DNA of 64,000 nt from Silene conica (taxonomy: Eukaryota > Streptophyta > Magnoliopsida > Caryophyllales > Caryophyllaceae). A model generated the notes under the pieces. That model did no database searches. It was not told the origin of the DNA and saw only the letters and a program-made list of their open reading frames with translations. Both the position numbers and the translations under genes were made by a program. Numbering within the stretch: position 1 is the stretch's first letter; every line of letters begins with the position of its first letter. The stretch spans positions 27,009,079 to 27,073,078 of the forward strand of contig CM055313.2 in NCBI GenBank assembly GCA_029255685.2, given 5' to 3'. This document shows positions 26,601 to 36,206 of this stretch, in pieces.

Positions 26601-26929
26601 GGTGTGCATCCAGAGTTATCAAAGAAGGTGATGCACAAAGAAAGAGGAGCATCTTCAAGGCTCATAAGCATTTTCCAACAGTAGCACAAATCTTCTATCT
26701 TCGGTAGAAACTCCGGTCTCCATCGCCAAATGGATAATCCCACGGTTCGTCGATTAAAAGATATAAAAGTGAAATCAATGACAATCAACAAACATGTTAG
26801 AGCCTAATAGAAGCAATCACAAAACAGACTACAATATAAGTGCTTAAATCTACCCCATCTCTCATCCATTATTTGTTTATTTGGTCAAGTTAAGGTTGGG
26901 GGTCACATGAGTGCGCCGGGAGCAATAAT
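23686..26929 (-). mobile_element. Gypsy element C, internal region, non-coding
   Basis: 3.26 kb between polypurine tract and PBS. It contains only short frames without similarity to gag or pol. Its 3' end (minus, about 23686-23735) keeps AGTTTCGAGGACGAAACTTT, the usual end of Tekay pol followed by the polypurine tract. The rest is evenly AT-rich with many CTCAA/TTCC words and no domain I can name. Confidence 0.75.
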
Positions 26930-26941
26930 GCTCTGATACCA
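26930..26941 (-). other. primer binding site of Gypsy element C
   Basis: Minus-strand TGGTATCAGAGC, complementary to the 3' end of initiator tRNA-Met, two bases inside the 5' LTR end. Confidence 0.9.
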
Positions 26942-27632
26942 ACTCTAAAACCCCTCGCGAAAGCGGAAAATAATAAACATACAAAGTACTAAAAATGCAG
27001 CGGAATTTAAAACTTTTTAACATAAATAAACATGCGAGGTGTCCTACTACAAAACTGAAACATAAATAAGAACATAAGTGCAATATAAAAGCAGCCCGGG
27101 ATGGCACATCCCTACAGGCACTCAAGAACTGAAATGTAAACTAAGTCTAGCGAACGTAAACGTGTAAGTCAATCGATGAATAGGATCATCGCTCGCTAGC
27201 TCCATGCAACCCTCTGCCAACCACCTATCATGTACCTACATACATGTAAACATGTACGCCACAATCAGTGGGGAGTGACTAGAGTTCTCCTAGCCACCTT
27301 TTGTAACGACACGTAACAAGTAGAGCAAACAGAATACTCCAACATACATAAACATGTGAAGTATAACAATATCTCAGTAACTGATCATCAACTATCATGC
27401 AATCACTAATGCACGGCTCTCAACCAACTTCATAAACCATTTGGAAGGAGAGCCGGTTTCCCTACTAGTTACCCAGTCGGGGGGTCTTTCAGTCCAACTA
27501 TTTATGAAACCGATCAAAGAGTCATCCAATGCCTTGGATGAACATACTATAACTCAAGTAAAACAATCATTAACTTCATCATGCATATCTGACACTGTAC
27601 CAATCTCAAGGTAAGCAGATATCAATCAAACA

Positions 27633-28236
27633 CTAGCAATGGGTCCAGAGGTGAACTTAACACATATCCCACTACCAAACAATGTCGGGTCCAGAGGTGA
27701 GCTTAACACATATCCCAACATGCAATTCAAGTAAAGGGTGCAGAGGTGAACTTAACACATATCCCTATACATACAATACAAGAGAAGGGTCCAGAGGTGA
27801 GCTTAACACATATCCCTAATCACAATTCAGTAATGGGTCCAGAGGTGAGCTTAACACATATCCCACTACAAACAAATGTCGGGTCCAGAGGTGAGCTCAA
27901 CACATATCCCAACATACATAGATAAGCAAAGGGTCCAGAGGTGAGCTTAACACATATCCCAATGCTACAAACAAGTATTGGGTCCAGAGGTGAGCTTAAC
28001 ACATATCCCAATACACAGCTATCGCACACTGGGTCCAAAGGTGAGCTTAACACATATCCCAGTATACAATAACCGATCACGTGTCAGGTCTAGAGGTGAG
28101 CGTAACACATATCCTGACACGCCACAAGCAAAACACGTAACGGGTCCAGAGGTGAGCTTAAAACATATCCCGTCACACGACATACAAAACACGTAGTGGG
28201 TCCAGAGGTGAGCTTAACACATATCCCACCACGCGA
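27633..28236 (-). repeat. array of about 12 hairpin-like repeat units (5' LTR copy)
   Basis: Twelve units with the core GGG-TCCAGAGGTGAGCTTAACAC-(ATAT)-CCC. Arms outside GGG/CCC differ between units but match within a unit, for example GTATT/AATAC (27975-28014), GCACACT/AGTATAC (28024-28067), CGTGTCA/TGACACG (28080-28121) and CACGTAGT/ACCACGCG (28190-28235). Where the + strand shows an A-C mismatch, the sense (minus) RNA would have a G-U pair. About nine units have five or more such outer pairs; the third, fourth and seventh are weak. Confidence 0.85.
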
Positions 28237-28932
28237 CATCCAATTCAATCATTAGCATCCAAAGATAGAAACTAACCTATAGTTCTAACTTCTTAAACCA
28301 CTAATCGACACTTAATTGATCCCGGGAACTAAGACGAGGGAGAGCCGGTTTCCCTTTCGGTTACTCGACCGGGGGGTCTCTATCCTCACTCCATTCCCGA
28401 ACCCAATATAGTGTCGCCCATCCTCCGGGGACCTCAAACACATGAGCAAGACATAACCAAAATCAACAACAAAGACTAACTCAAGACTTTCATCCCACAA
28501 GTCTAAGGGTCAATAACACTTGACTAGGTCCACTAAGTCTCTTACCAAGCTTAGGATAAGTTTACTTAAGAGAAGAACAATATTCTAAACTCAAATACCA
28601 ACTACCCATTATTACTAAAAGATAACTAACATTGACTAGATAAACAACATCTCTAATTGTTGCTTGCTAACTACCCAAACCATTACTTAAAACACTTGAA
28701 AAAGATTCTTAAGCATAAAGAACAACTTAGAGGAAACACCTTACAACAACCATCAAGAAGGATTAAACATGAGGTAACTAATTAAACACTTGGTCACACT
28801 TTAATTAGTCTAAACATACATTCTAAACCATGTAAATATGTTCATAAACATAGCTTAAACATCACTTAAACAATTGGGAAACAAACACCCAAAACAATCA
28901 CAAAACAATAAAACAACACGAAGCTACAGGCC

Positions 28933-28997
28933 GATTGCGCAGCCTGCGCAAGGGCTTTGCGCAGCTGCGCCCATATTGCGCAGCCTGCGCCCCTACA
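28933..28997. repeat. GC-rich short repeat with TGCGCA palindromes
   Basis: Counterpart of 22633-22716 in the other LTR, one roughly 20-bp unit shorter. Confidence 0.8.
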
Positions 28998-29959
28998 CGG
29001 GCATGCTCAGTTCGCGATTTTCCTGCACTTTCACAATTCCTTCAAACTTTCGACAAATGATTCAATACTATGATTTCAAGCTACAAATCATTCCTACCAG
29101 CCCATATAATCCCATAACAATCCTCAAGTATTCATCAACATGATTATTGAACAACACAAATTATGAACAATCCTTGTATCCGTCTTAAGAACATGAAATC
29201 TGAAAAATGGGTAAATACACATATGAATACCAAATCAAACATGTGAATGTTACCAAAATCAAAACCTAACATGCTTCTAAGTTCTAACAACATCCAACAT
29301 CATCAAAATCAGAAACTTAATCAAGAACACAACACAAAACTTGCTATTTTAACAAAAAGGCCGAGTTATTCGTAATCGTCACCTCACAAGCGATTAAGCT
29401 CAAAGATCCTCTTCAATAATGAAACTACGAACATCAAGATCCTCTAAGTCTTCTCCTACAACAAAGAAAACGGGTTTTTAGATGCTAAAACGGAAATTAC
29501 AGAAAACAGCCCCTTTTTCGAATTGGAGGAAATGAAAAACGGAAGTGACGGATGGCTTGCAAATTTCATGAGGATTCCGAAAATGTATTTATTATCTTGA
29601 TTCGGTGAACGGACAATGAAGAAAAATGGATTTTAAGCTTGAGGTTTTTAAGAGGAAATGAAGATGAAGATGATGGTGTTCTTATTTTTAGGATGAACAA
29701 TTATGTCGACAAACAAGGCTTTAGAAGGGTTTTTATGTGTCCTTTCCCGTTTCAAAGAAAACGTGTTTGGTAACATGAACGGGTTTTAGGATATGAATTC
29801 AAGTTGCCAAGTTGAGTTCGTCTTAAGGATTTAAGGTTCTTAAGACGGATCTTAACAATTTATTAAAATACTTCCCAATAAATTATTAAAATATTATTTT
29901 GTTACTTAAAATAATTAAAAACCCTTAAAATATATTTTACGAAAATGCGGGATGTTACA

Positions 29960-30757
29960 CTTCCAATGCCCCATCTTAGTGCAATAATGGCACTTGTCTT
30001 CAACCTTTGTAGACGATGAAGAAGCCCCTTTCGAAAAGGTCTTCTCCTTAGGAGATGTGGGCTTGAAGGCTTTAACATTTTTACCCTTATTAGCCTTCCG
30101 CTTAAACTTCCCTTCGCTTTTCTTCTCAATATTAAGCACATCCTTCGTGGAACTCTCATTAAGTCCCATATCCCTCTCCGCTTGGACTAACATCTTATGC
30201 AACTCGTCCAAAGTGGTTTCTTGATTACGCATGTTATAGTTTACCCGAAACTGAACATACGATTTTACTTTGTTAAGGGAGTGAAGAATTTTGTCAACAA
30301 TAAGAGAGTCGGGAACATTCACCCATTGCAACTTCAATGTTTCGGCTAGCTCAACCATTTTGAGCACATGAGGACTAATCCTTTGACCTTCCTTTAAGGT
30401 CAAATCAAAGAAGGCGGAGGCCGCCTCATATTGGATTACCCTAGGAGCTTGCGAAAACATGGTCGTAACTCTAGTATAAATCTCATTAGCCGTGGCTAGC
30501 TTTATCATTCTTCTTTGGAGATCCGGCTCCATCGAAAATATAAGCACGTTCTTTAGAACATGTGACTTCTTCATGTAGGTCTCATAGGCCTCACGAGTCG
30601 CCTCCGATGCACGAGGGCTGGGAGTGGGAGGAGCGGCAATGGTAAGATAACGAGTCTTATCGCCAGCTTCCGCGGCCAATACTAATTGGGTGTCCCAATC
30701 TTTAAAATTGGCACCATGCTTCTCAAGCTTGCAACGATCCATAAGGACCGAAGCCAT
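29960..30757 (-). pseudogene. gag of Copia element B, interrupted by Gypsy element C
   Basis: Starts MASVLMDRCKLEKHGANFKDW and runs about 265 codons before the Gypsy insertion. This is a Copia-type gag (UBN2-like family): FKDWDTQLVLAAEA near the N-terminus, a middle block ETYMKKSHVLKNVLIFSM...RRMIKLATANEIYTRV, a basic stretch KRKANKGKNVKAFK, and the first half of a CCHC zinc knuckle (CHYCTKMGHWK) exactly where the insertion lies. Gag packages element RNA in virus-like particles. The domain plan matches the gag part of the intact element at 36207. It looks broken by a single large insertion. No pol follows on either side of it. Confidence 0.9.
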
Positions 30758-30896
30758 GAAACGTCTGGGAGTGATGGAACGTTATTTGCCATTGATGATT
30801 GATAATCGAAAATGAACTACAAATGAAAATAAAGGAATTAAAACACAATTATCGTTTTAATAATTAAACTTGTAAATTTTAAACAAGTCAAGCATC

Positions 30897-30925
30897 TACT
30901 TAATGATCTCTTACCCAATTAAGTA
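30897..30925 (-). promoter_or_regulatory. Copia leader hairpin 2 (element B)
   Basis: Minus strand: arms TACTTAAT and ATTAAGTA around a 13-nt loop ending AGAGATC. Same position and loop size as in elements D and E, but different, still complementary arms. It lies about 140 nt upstream of the gag start. Confidence 0.65.
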
Positions 30926-30979
30926 AATGATCCCGAGACCCAAATACATACTAACTCGGTAGATTAACCCCTTAATCGA

Positions 30980-30993
30980 TTCTACTTTTAGAA
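30980..30993 (-). promoter_or_regulatory. Copia leader hairpin 1 (element B)
   Basis: Minus strand TTCTA-AAAG-TAGAA after the conserved phrase ATCGACCGAGAG. Confidence 0.6.
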
Positions 30994-33205
30994 CTCTCGG
31001 TCGATAAAATTACACTAATTCTTATCTTAGCCCGAACTTATTACCACTACGGTGGCTCGAATACCTTCGTCGAGATCAAAAAAATTTCGAGAACGTAATC
31101 ATATTACCCCACTTCACCAACATAATAAGGTTTGCACCCCGGTTTAGCCGAGCCTACTCCCTTATGAAGAAGATCCTTCGCGGGTTCTTTATTACTATTT
31201 GGTAAGGCTATGTCTCGATTTTAAATAACGTAAGAGATCTTGTCAATTTATTATGTATCTCCTTTAAGTGAACTAAGTCGGTGAATTATCGATAAATTGA
31301 TTGACACGGTCGATAAAAAACGATGGAATGCATGATATGAATGACGATTTGGCTATGCATGCAAACATGATAAGCATAAATAAAAGCATAAATAAAACCC
31401 TAGTATGGCCTTTCCTAAAAAAGAAAATAATGTAAATTAGAAATTCCGAAACCAACTCCTTTGGTCCCTAGAACTTCACATGCGGCACGCATCCCAAGGC
31501 AAACTCCGTCTTGGTCGGAACTCCTTTCCGAAAATGGCACCGTCTTCAAGGATCTCCGAAATTACAAATAATTACAAATTTCTATCTATTTTATACATTA
31601 TAAAATAAAACAATAAAATAAAGTGATACGAGATCACATTAAATTACAACCGAATCGGTAAAACCCTACATTACGGGAATTATCGATTAAAATCTAAGGT
31701 CATACTAAGCAAATTACATAATTCAAAATTACGTAAATAAATTATGAGATTCATAAACAATAATTAAATATGCAATGCTTATGTAAAATGCAAAACCTAA
31801 GCCAAATCGTCCTATTTAAACACAATTTAAATATCGTTATTCGTAATAACACGGTTTTATGGAATAACGTGATTTAAACAATTTTAAAATCACTAATCAC
31901 TCTATGAATCACTATTCACGATTTAGTTAAGTTTCCTAACACATTTTAGGATTCAAAATTTAGTCTTACTCAAATTTCGAAAACTAACTTATCCTTTTAT
32001 TTTAATATTGTTCGGTTTTAATCGGTTTTACGGGAAATAGCATTAAAATAATCAAACGAGTCATAAAAATTTCGAAAATTTAAAATTCCAAATTTTGAAC
32101 ATACTGAAAATTTTCTAAAATTTCATATCCTTAAAATTTATATATTTTCGAAATATACTATTTATTTTGTAAAATAGTCGTGTAAAATGCACAATTAATC
32201 GAAAAATTCAAAATTACTTCAAAAATCATGCAATATAATACCAATATAATTTTTACATATTCCTAGACACTCAAAGTGACTGAAAATGCAGAAAAATCAG
32301 AATGGAAACACTGTTTAAGGTCTGAAAAATAAAATATGACTCTTAGAATTCTCAATTTCTAACTTTAACTTTTAAAATTAAAATTTAAAATTTCAGAAAC
32401 TTTTGGCACTAAATAAAAATATGTTGATGATCATATCTAATATGACTAATATGGGTGAATTTTTCGGACCATTTTAGCAACTTTTACTATTTTTAATAAA
32501 TCGTGTCACATATTACTCGATTTTACCGATTAAAATCATTTCTCATGCATGCAAAATTCGAAATAATTAGCTCAAAAATTACATGAATGCTAGAAATAAT
32601 ATATATGACACTATATAAAATTTTTATGGTGAAATTCGAACTTAAACTATTTAAGCTAAAAAAATGTCACTAATATTACGATTTTTACACTAAAAATCAA
32701 TATTCATGCAATATTAAAGAAAAATTTCTGGAAAATTCATCATATATTTTATATATTGCATGTGACATATAAAAAAAATTTTATAGTTAAATTCATAATA
32801 TAACTATTTAACCCATATTTATCTCATTTTATGACTATTTAACCTTTAAAAAAATCATAAACCATGCATAAAACTTCAATAATTTCGAAAATTATATATT
32901 CATAATATGTTAAATGCATGTGAGAACATATTTAAAATTATCAGCCAGAAACAATATTTTACTAATTTTCCCATATTAAAACGTTTTTAACCGATTTTAA
33001 GCATAGATTAAACAATTTAATTACTATATTGAACAATATTATTCCATAAATCATCAAAAATGACTTAAAACTATTTTAAGACCAGAAAGTATACATGCAT
33101 AAAATTTTCGTGCATATCCTATATGCACTAATCATTTTCATTTTTAATTAAAATCGTATTTTCTAGCAAAAACGTAAAAATCGAGTTGCATGCAAGCAAC
33201 CTAAT

Positions 33206-33217
33206 GCTCTGATACCA
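33206..33217 (-). other. primer binding site of Copia element B
   Basis: Minus-strand TGGTATCAGAGC, two bases inside the LTR end at 33220; primer is initiator tRNA-Met. Confidence 0.9.
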
Positions 33218-33219
33218 CT

Positions 33220-33516
33220 TGAAGAAAAAACGGTTGTCATACTAACATGTTCATTTAATTAGTCTTACTAATATTTTACTTATTAATCTCATATTAATAT
33301 TGTTGATCTTATGCATGCAATAACATTTGCGGAACAATAATGAAAAGGGTCTTACAAACGGTCCGAATAAGTGCTAGGACGATCCTCCACGGAGCAACCA
33401 AAATAGCTTGCCTCCTTTACGATGCACCAAGACCTACCCTTAAACGAACCAAAACCCGAACCCGAGCTAGGAGACGGAATTAGGTTTCTTAAAAACCGTA
33501 AACTAATACTATTATT
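33220..33516 (-). mobile_element. Copia element B, 5' LTR, first piece
   Basis: Matches 4668-4965 of the 3' LTR. Split at TTATT (33512-33516) by Copia element E; the LTR resumes at 47192. Confidence 0.9.
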
Positions 33517-34517
33517 TGTTGGGGCTAGTGTCCTTGACAATTAAGTACAATGACTTATTAAATCTCTTTAAGGATCACAAGGGCATACTTTTGTATTATT
33601 ACCAGTTGATCCACGTTTATCAATAACGGTTGGCTTGCTAGATAAGTTTGACGTTATTGTCATACGGATTGCGGTGATCAACTGGTCCCTATACGTCACA
33701 CCTATAGGACACGTTTGAGAGATGTAAAGGTATGAAAATACAATCACATTTATGCCGGATATGACTAAACAGTTAGTCAGAGGTATTGACTATTAAATTA
33801 GTCAATAAGATGTTGAGATTATTATTTAATACGGATTAAATAATTTTAGCTAATACGGATTGCATGATTAATTCGTAAAATTAAATATAAACGGTTATAT
33901 TTAATTAAATATTGTATTCGCGTATTAATATAAACAGTTATATTAATTTGGGTAATTATACAATATCGTAATTTTATCAGACCATTATTAATACATCGAC
34001 TGCATTAATATCTGATAACATGCATACGATTTATAAACAAAACCCGCGAATAAAGTTTAGCTAAATGGGTCGAATCACAAATTAGAATAAGGTAAGAGTG
34101 GAAAGCCCACTCCTACCCTATTGGAAATTTCGGCCAAAAGAGCTACATAAGGAGGAGGACTCTCCTTATGTCAGAGACTCTTGTTTCACTGTTTAAAACA
34201 AATCTCAAAGAAAAATTAGGGTTTTGAGAGCTTTCTTCTCCCAAAACCTCAGATCTCACATCTAAAACCTAAATAGCTCTCCCAATATTGCAAGGCAGTT
34301 GGAGAGGATTTCTAGCACACGCGGCCACGTCTCATTCTAAGTCTTGGGTGCAAGTTATAGGAGGGAATTTGTGTTAATTCCTGTTCTTAGGCCTTTCGCA
34401 CAAGGACCAAAGGTTGATTTCTTTTTCATGCTTTTATTAACTTATGATTATAATCACAATTGTATGTTTCATTATAATCCTGCAAGTTTGGGGCAAATAC
34501 ATGCTTTATTCCCCACA
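33517..34517 (+). mobile_element. Copia element E, 5' LTR
   Basis: TGTTGGGGCTAGTG...TATTCCCCACA, 1001 bp, followed by AG and the primer binding site TGGTATCAGAGC (34520-34531). Confidence 0.95.
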
Positions 34518-34602
34518 AGTGGTATCAGAGCCAGGCCATGAAAATTTTACCTTTGTGTTTTTCGTAAGTTTTAAAACCTGAAAAATCGTCTTCTGCCGCT
34601 AA

Positions 34603-34764
34603 GTCGGTCGATCGACCCCCCGTTGCGGTCGGTCGACCGCCTCCTGCGTGTTTTTCTGTTTCGACAGTTTATCTTTTGTGAGAAATCGTGTTCAGAAACT
34701 CGGTTTCGTGTTTTGTGGTCGGTCGACCTGTTTTTCGGGTCGGTCGACCATTCTGCTTTAAAAA

Positions 34765-34797
<33 letters not shown>

Positions 34798-34845
34798 TTT
34801 TTTTCGCCAGGTGGTCGGTAGACCTGTTTATTGGGTCGGTAGACC
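34603..34845 (+). repeat. three 21-bp-phased GGTCGGTCGACC pairs (Copia E leader)
   Basis: Pairs end at 34617/34638, and start at 34717/34738 and 34813/34834. In every pair the two members are exactly 21 bp apart with a different 9-bp spacer. The first member of pair one is GTCGGTCGATCGACC; both members of pair three read GGTCGGTAGACC. The same paired motif occurs eleven times in the unrelated Athila-type element at 47937-59816. Confidence 0.9.
34760..34804. repeat. poly(A)/(TA)/poly(T) low-complexity tract
   Basis: About 23 A, then a short (TA) run, then about 13 T, between the second and third motif pair. It could fold on itself. Confidence 0.9.
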
Positions 34846-35978
34846 ACCCCTGTAACAGACTCGTTTTTTTTTTATTTTCCGAAAATAACATGTTTTATTT
34901 TCACATGGCCTTTAGTAATATACTATATACGGAAATAGTATATTATTAATTTTGTGAAACGGTTCACCCTCGTTTGATACATATTATTTTAAAACGGTTT
35001 AAAATAATAGGATTATAAACTTATTAAAGTTAAAGTGGTTAAAACGGTATAATCACATAATTTTAATCCTAAAAGGTGGTTTGGTAAAAATTTGTTAATC
35101 ATAATAACAGTATTATGTCATGTATGAATTTTAATTTAGTTGATGCATTTTATTTATCGTCTTGTTGAATGTCTAATGAATGCTTTCAATAACGTATTTA
35201 ATTTTGCAAACGGTTGTAACTTAGTGTGTCCTTAGAAGATTGTGTCACCGTAATGATGGGACACAGTCTTGCTTGTAATCTTGAGATCTTGAATCTCCGT
35301 TTTGGGTTTTTGCCATGTAATTACTTTTGTATTTAAATTAGAATGTATCTAGGACTACTTTTGTAATTTAAATTAGTAATTTTGTGAAGACCAAAGACAA
35401 GACGGAGACCGGATGCTCACTCCCGCTGCAAGGACCAAGATGGAACATCAAGACAAGCTTCTAGGGTCCAACGGTGGATTCCAAGTTGTTTTATGTTTAT
35501 TTTGGTAGGATAGGTCACACTAGGACTTTTTATTTATGTTTATTGCTTTCATTTTATGCTTTCATCGATAATAGCTTGCATCATATTCCGCCTAAAACCA
35601 AACCACCTATATCATGCCTGAAAACTGACTCATGTAGAGGTTACGCGTTAGTTTTCTGTGCCAATACAGATGTCACATGTCAATTGCAAAGCCATCACTT
35701 TATTTAATTCATTCACGCATTTGCTAGATATTAGTTCACTTAATATGAATAAATAAAAGTTGATGGGGTCTTCCTCGTATAACCAAAAATTGAGACTAGT
35801 CTTTATAAATCAGCCTCCCATGAATCCCTTCTTCGTCGGTAGGCATAATATGACCCCTTCTACGTCGGGTAAGTGGGAACAGATGATTTATTTTATCTCA
35901 ACATCATGGTCACTCGATACTATCTAGTGACTGAGATAGACTAATAGATAGGATTTACGGAAATCTATCGACCAAGAG

Positions 35979-35993
35979 TTCCAACGATTGGAA
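35979..35993 (+). promoter_or_regulatory. Copia leader hairpin 1 (element E)
   Basis: TTCCAA-CGA-TTGGAA after ATCGACCAAGAG. Arms differ from those in elements B and D (TTCTA/TAGAA) by compensating changes. Confidence 0.65.
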
Positions 35994-36043
35994 TTAGCCA
36001 AACTGTGGGCTTATCAATATACGGAAATTGAGTCTTGGGATCG

Positions 36044-36078
36044 TTTATATAATTCTTGAGGGAGATCAATTATATAAA
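36044..36078 (+). promoter_or_regulatory. Copia leader hairpin 2 (element E)
   Basis: Eleven-base perfect arms TTTATATAATT and AATTATATAAA around a 13-nt loop ending GGGAGATC, 128 nt upstream of the gag-pol start. Confidence 0.7.
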
Positions 36079-36206
36079 TGCATGAGTCTACGAGTTTAAA
36101 TTCGATTTTATATAGACTTAAATCACAACAATAAGTTGCTTATATGGTTTTGTTTTATCTTCTTTTTCAGTGTAGAACACGTTCAATTAAACTGCTGTAT
36201 AACTAA

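Larger units (their letters stand above)
9288..29959 (-). mobile_element. Gypsy (Tekay-like) element C, coding-poor, large-LTR type, hosting nested insertions
   Basis: Bounded by CTTCC duplications. Minus-strand order: 5' LTR 29959-26944, PBS 26941-26930 (complement of initiator tRNA-Met), internal region 26943-23686, polypurine tract, 3' LTR 23685-21161 plus 9628-9288. The internal region is 3.26 kb with no recognisable gag or pol. The only trace of pol is its usual end, TTTCGAGGACGAAACTTTTT just before GAAAGATGGGGTGAT, which is typical of Tekay/Del chromoviruses. Large LTRs with a short non-coding centre fit the LARD class of elements moved by proteins of a relative. LTR ends are TG...GA on the sense strand. 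Confidence 0.85.
26944..29959 (-). mobile_element. Gypsy element C, 5' LTR
   Basis: 3016 bp, sense strand TGTAACATCCCGC...GGGGTTTTAGA. The ends are fixed by the CTTCC duplication on one side and the PBS on the other, so the terminal dinucleotides are TG and GA rather than TG and CA. It carries the hairpin-unit array at 27633-28236 and the GC-rich repeat at 28933-28997. Confidence 0.95.
30758..33205 (-). mobile_element. Copia element B, 5' leader
   Basis: 2.4-kb AT-rich untranslated leader between PBS and gag. It shares blocks with the leaders of Copia elements D and E: AGGATCTTCTTCATAAGG, CTCGGCTAAACCGGGG, TATCGACCGAGAGTTC and two hairpins (30980-30993 and 30897-30925). 31440-31560 matches 12110-12240 of element D inverted. 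No coding sequence. Confidence 0.8.
34532..36206 (+). mobile_element. Copia element E, 5' leader
   Basis: 1.7-kb untranslated leader. It opens with three 21-bp-phased motif pairs (34603-34845) and a pure A-run then T-run (about 34760-34804). From 35810 it carries the blocks conserved among Copia leaders here (GAATCCCTTCTTCGTCGGTAGG, GTCGGGTAAGTGGGA) and hairpins at 35979-35993 and 36044-36078. Short reading frames in it have no family resemblance. Confidence 0.85.

Noticed and set aside
27978-28196. Repeat-rich small protein with recurring MGPEVSLTHIP words
   Set aside because: A by-product of reading the tandem array in one frame; it is on the strand opposite to the element's sense and the frame is not kept through the array.
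27633-28236. CRISPR-like array: repeats of about 30 bp with variable spacers
   Set aside because: It lies in a plant LTR, the same units in the same order recur in the partner LTR, and the variable bases are complementary across each repeat rather than foreign spacers. No cas genes.
33206-33217. tRNA gene, suggested by the GCTCTGATACCA words
   Set aside because: These are primer binding sites next to LTRs (also at 10966, 26930, 34520, 62156); no cloverleaf around them.
34717-34749. Cloning or adapter artefact, because the core contains the SalI site GTCGAC
   Set aside because: Variants (GTAGAC, GGCCGA, GATCGA) keep the 21-bp spacing, spacers differ, and matching positions recur in both LTRs of an element.
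34571-34949. Overlapping reading frames of about 106-108 codons on both strands in the Copia E leader
   Set aside because: They span an A-run/T-run and the motif pairs; no family resemblance, and both strands are open only because of low complexity.
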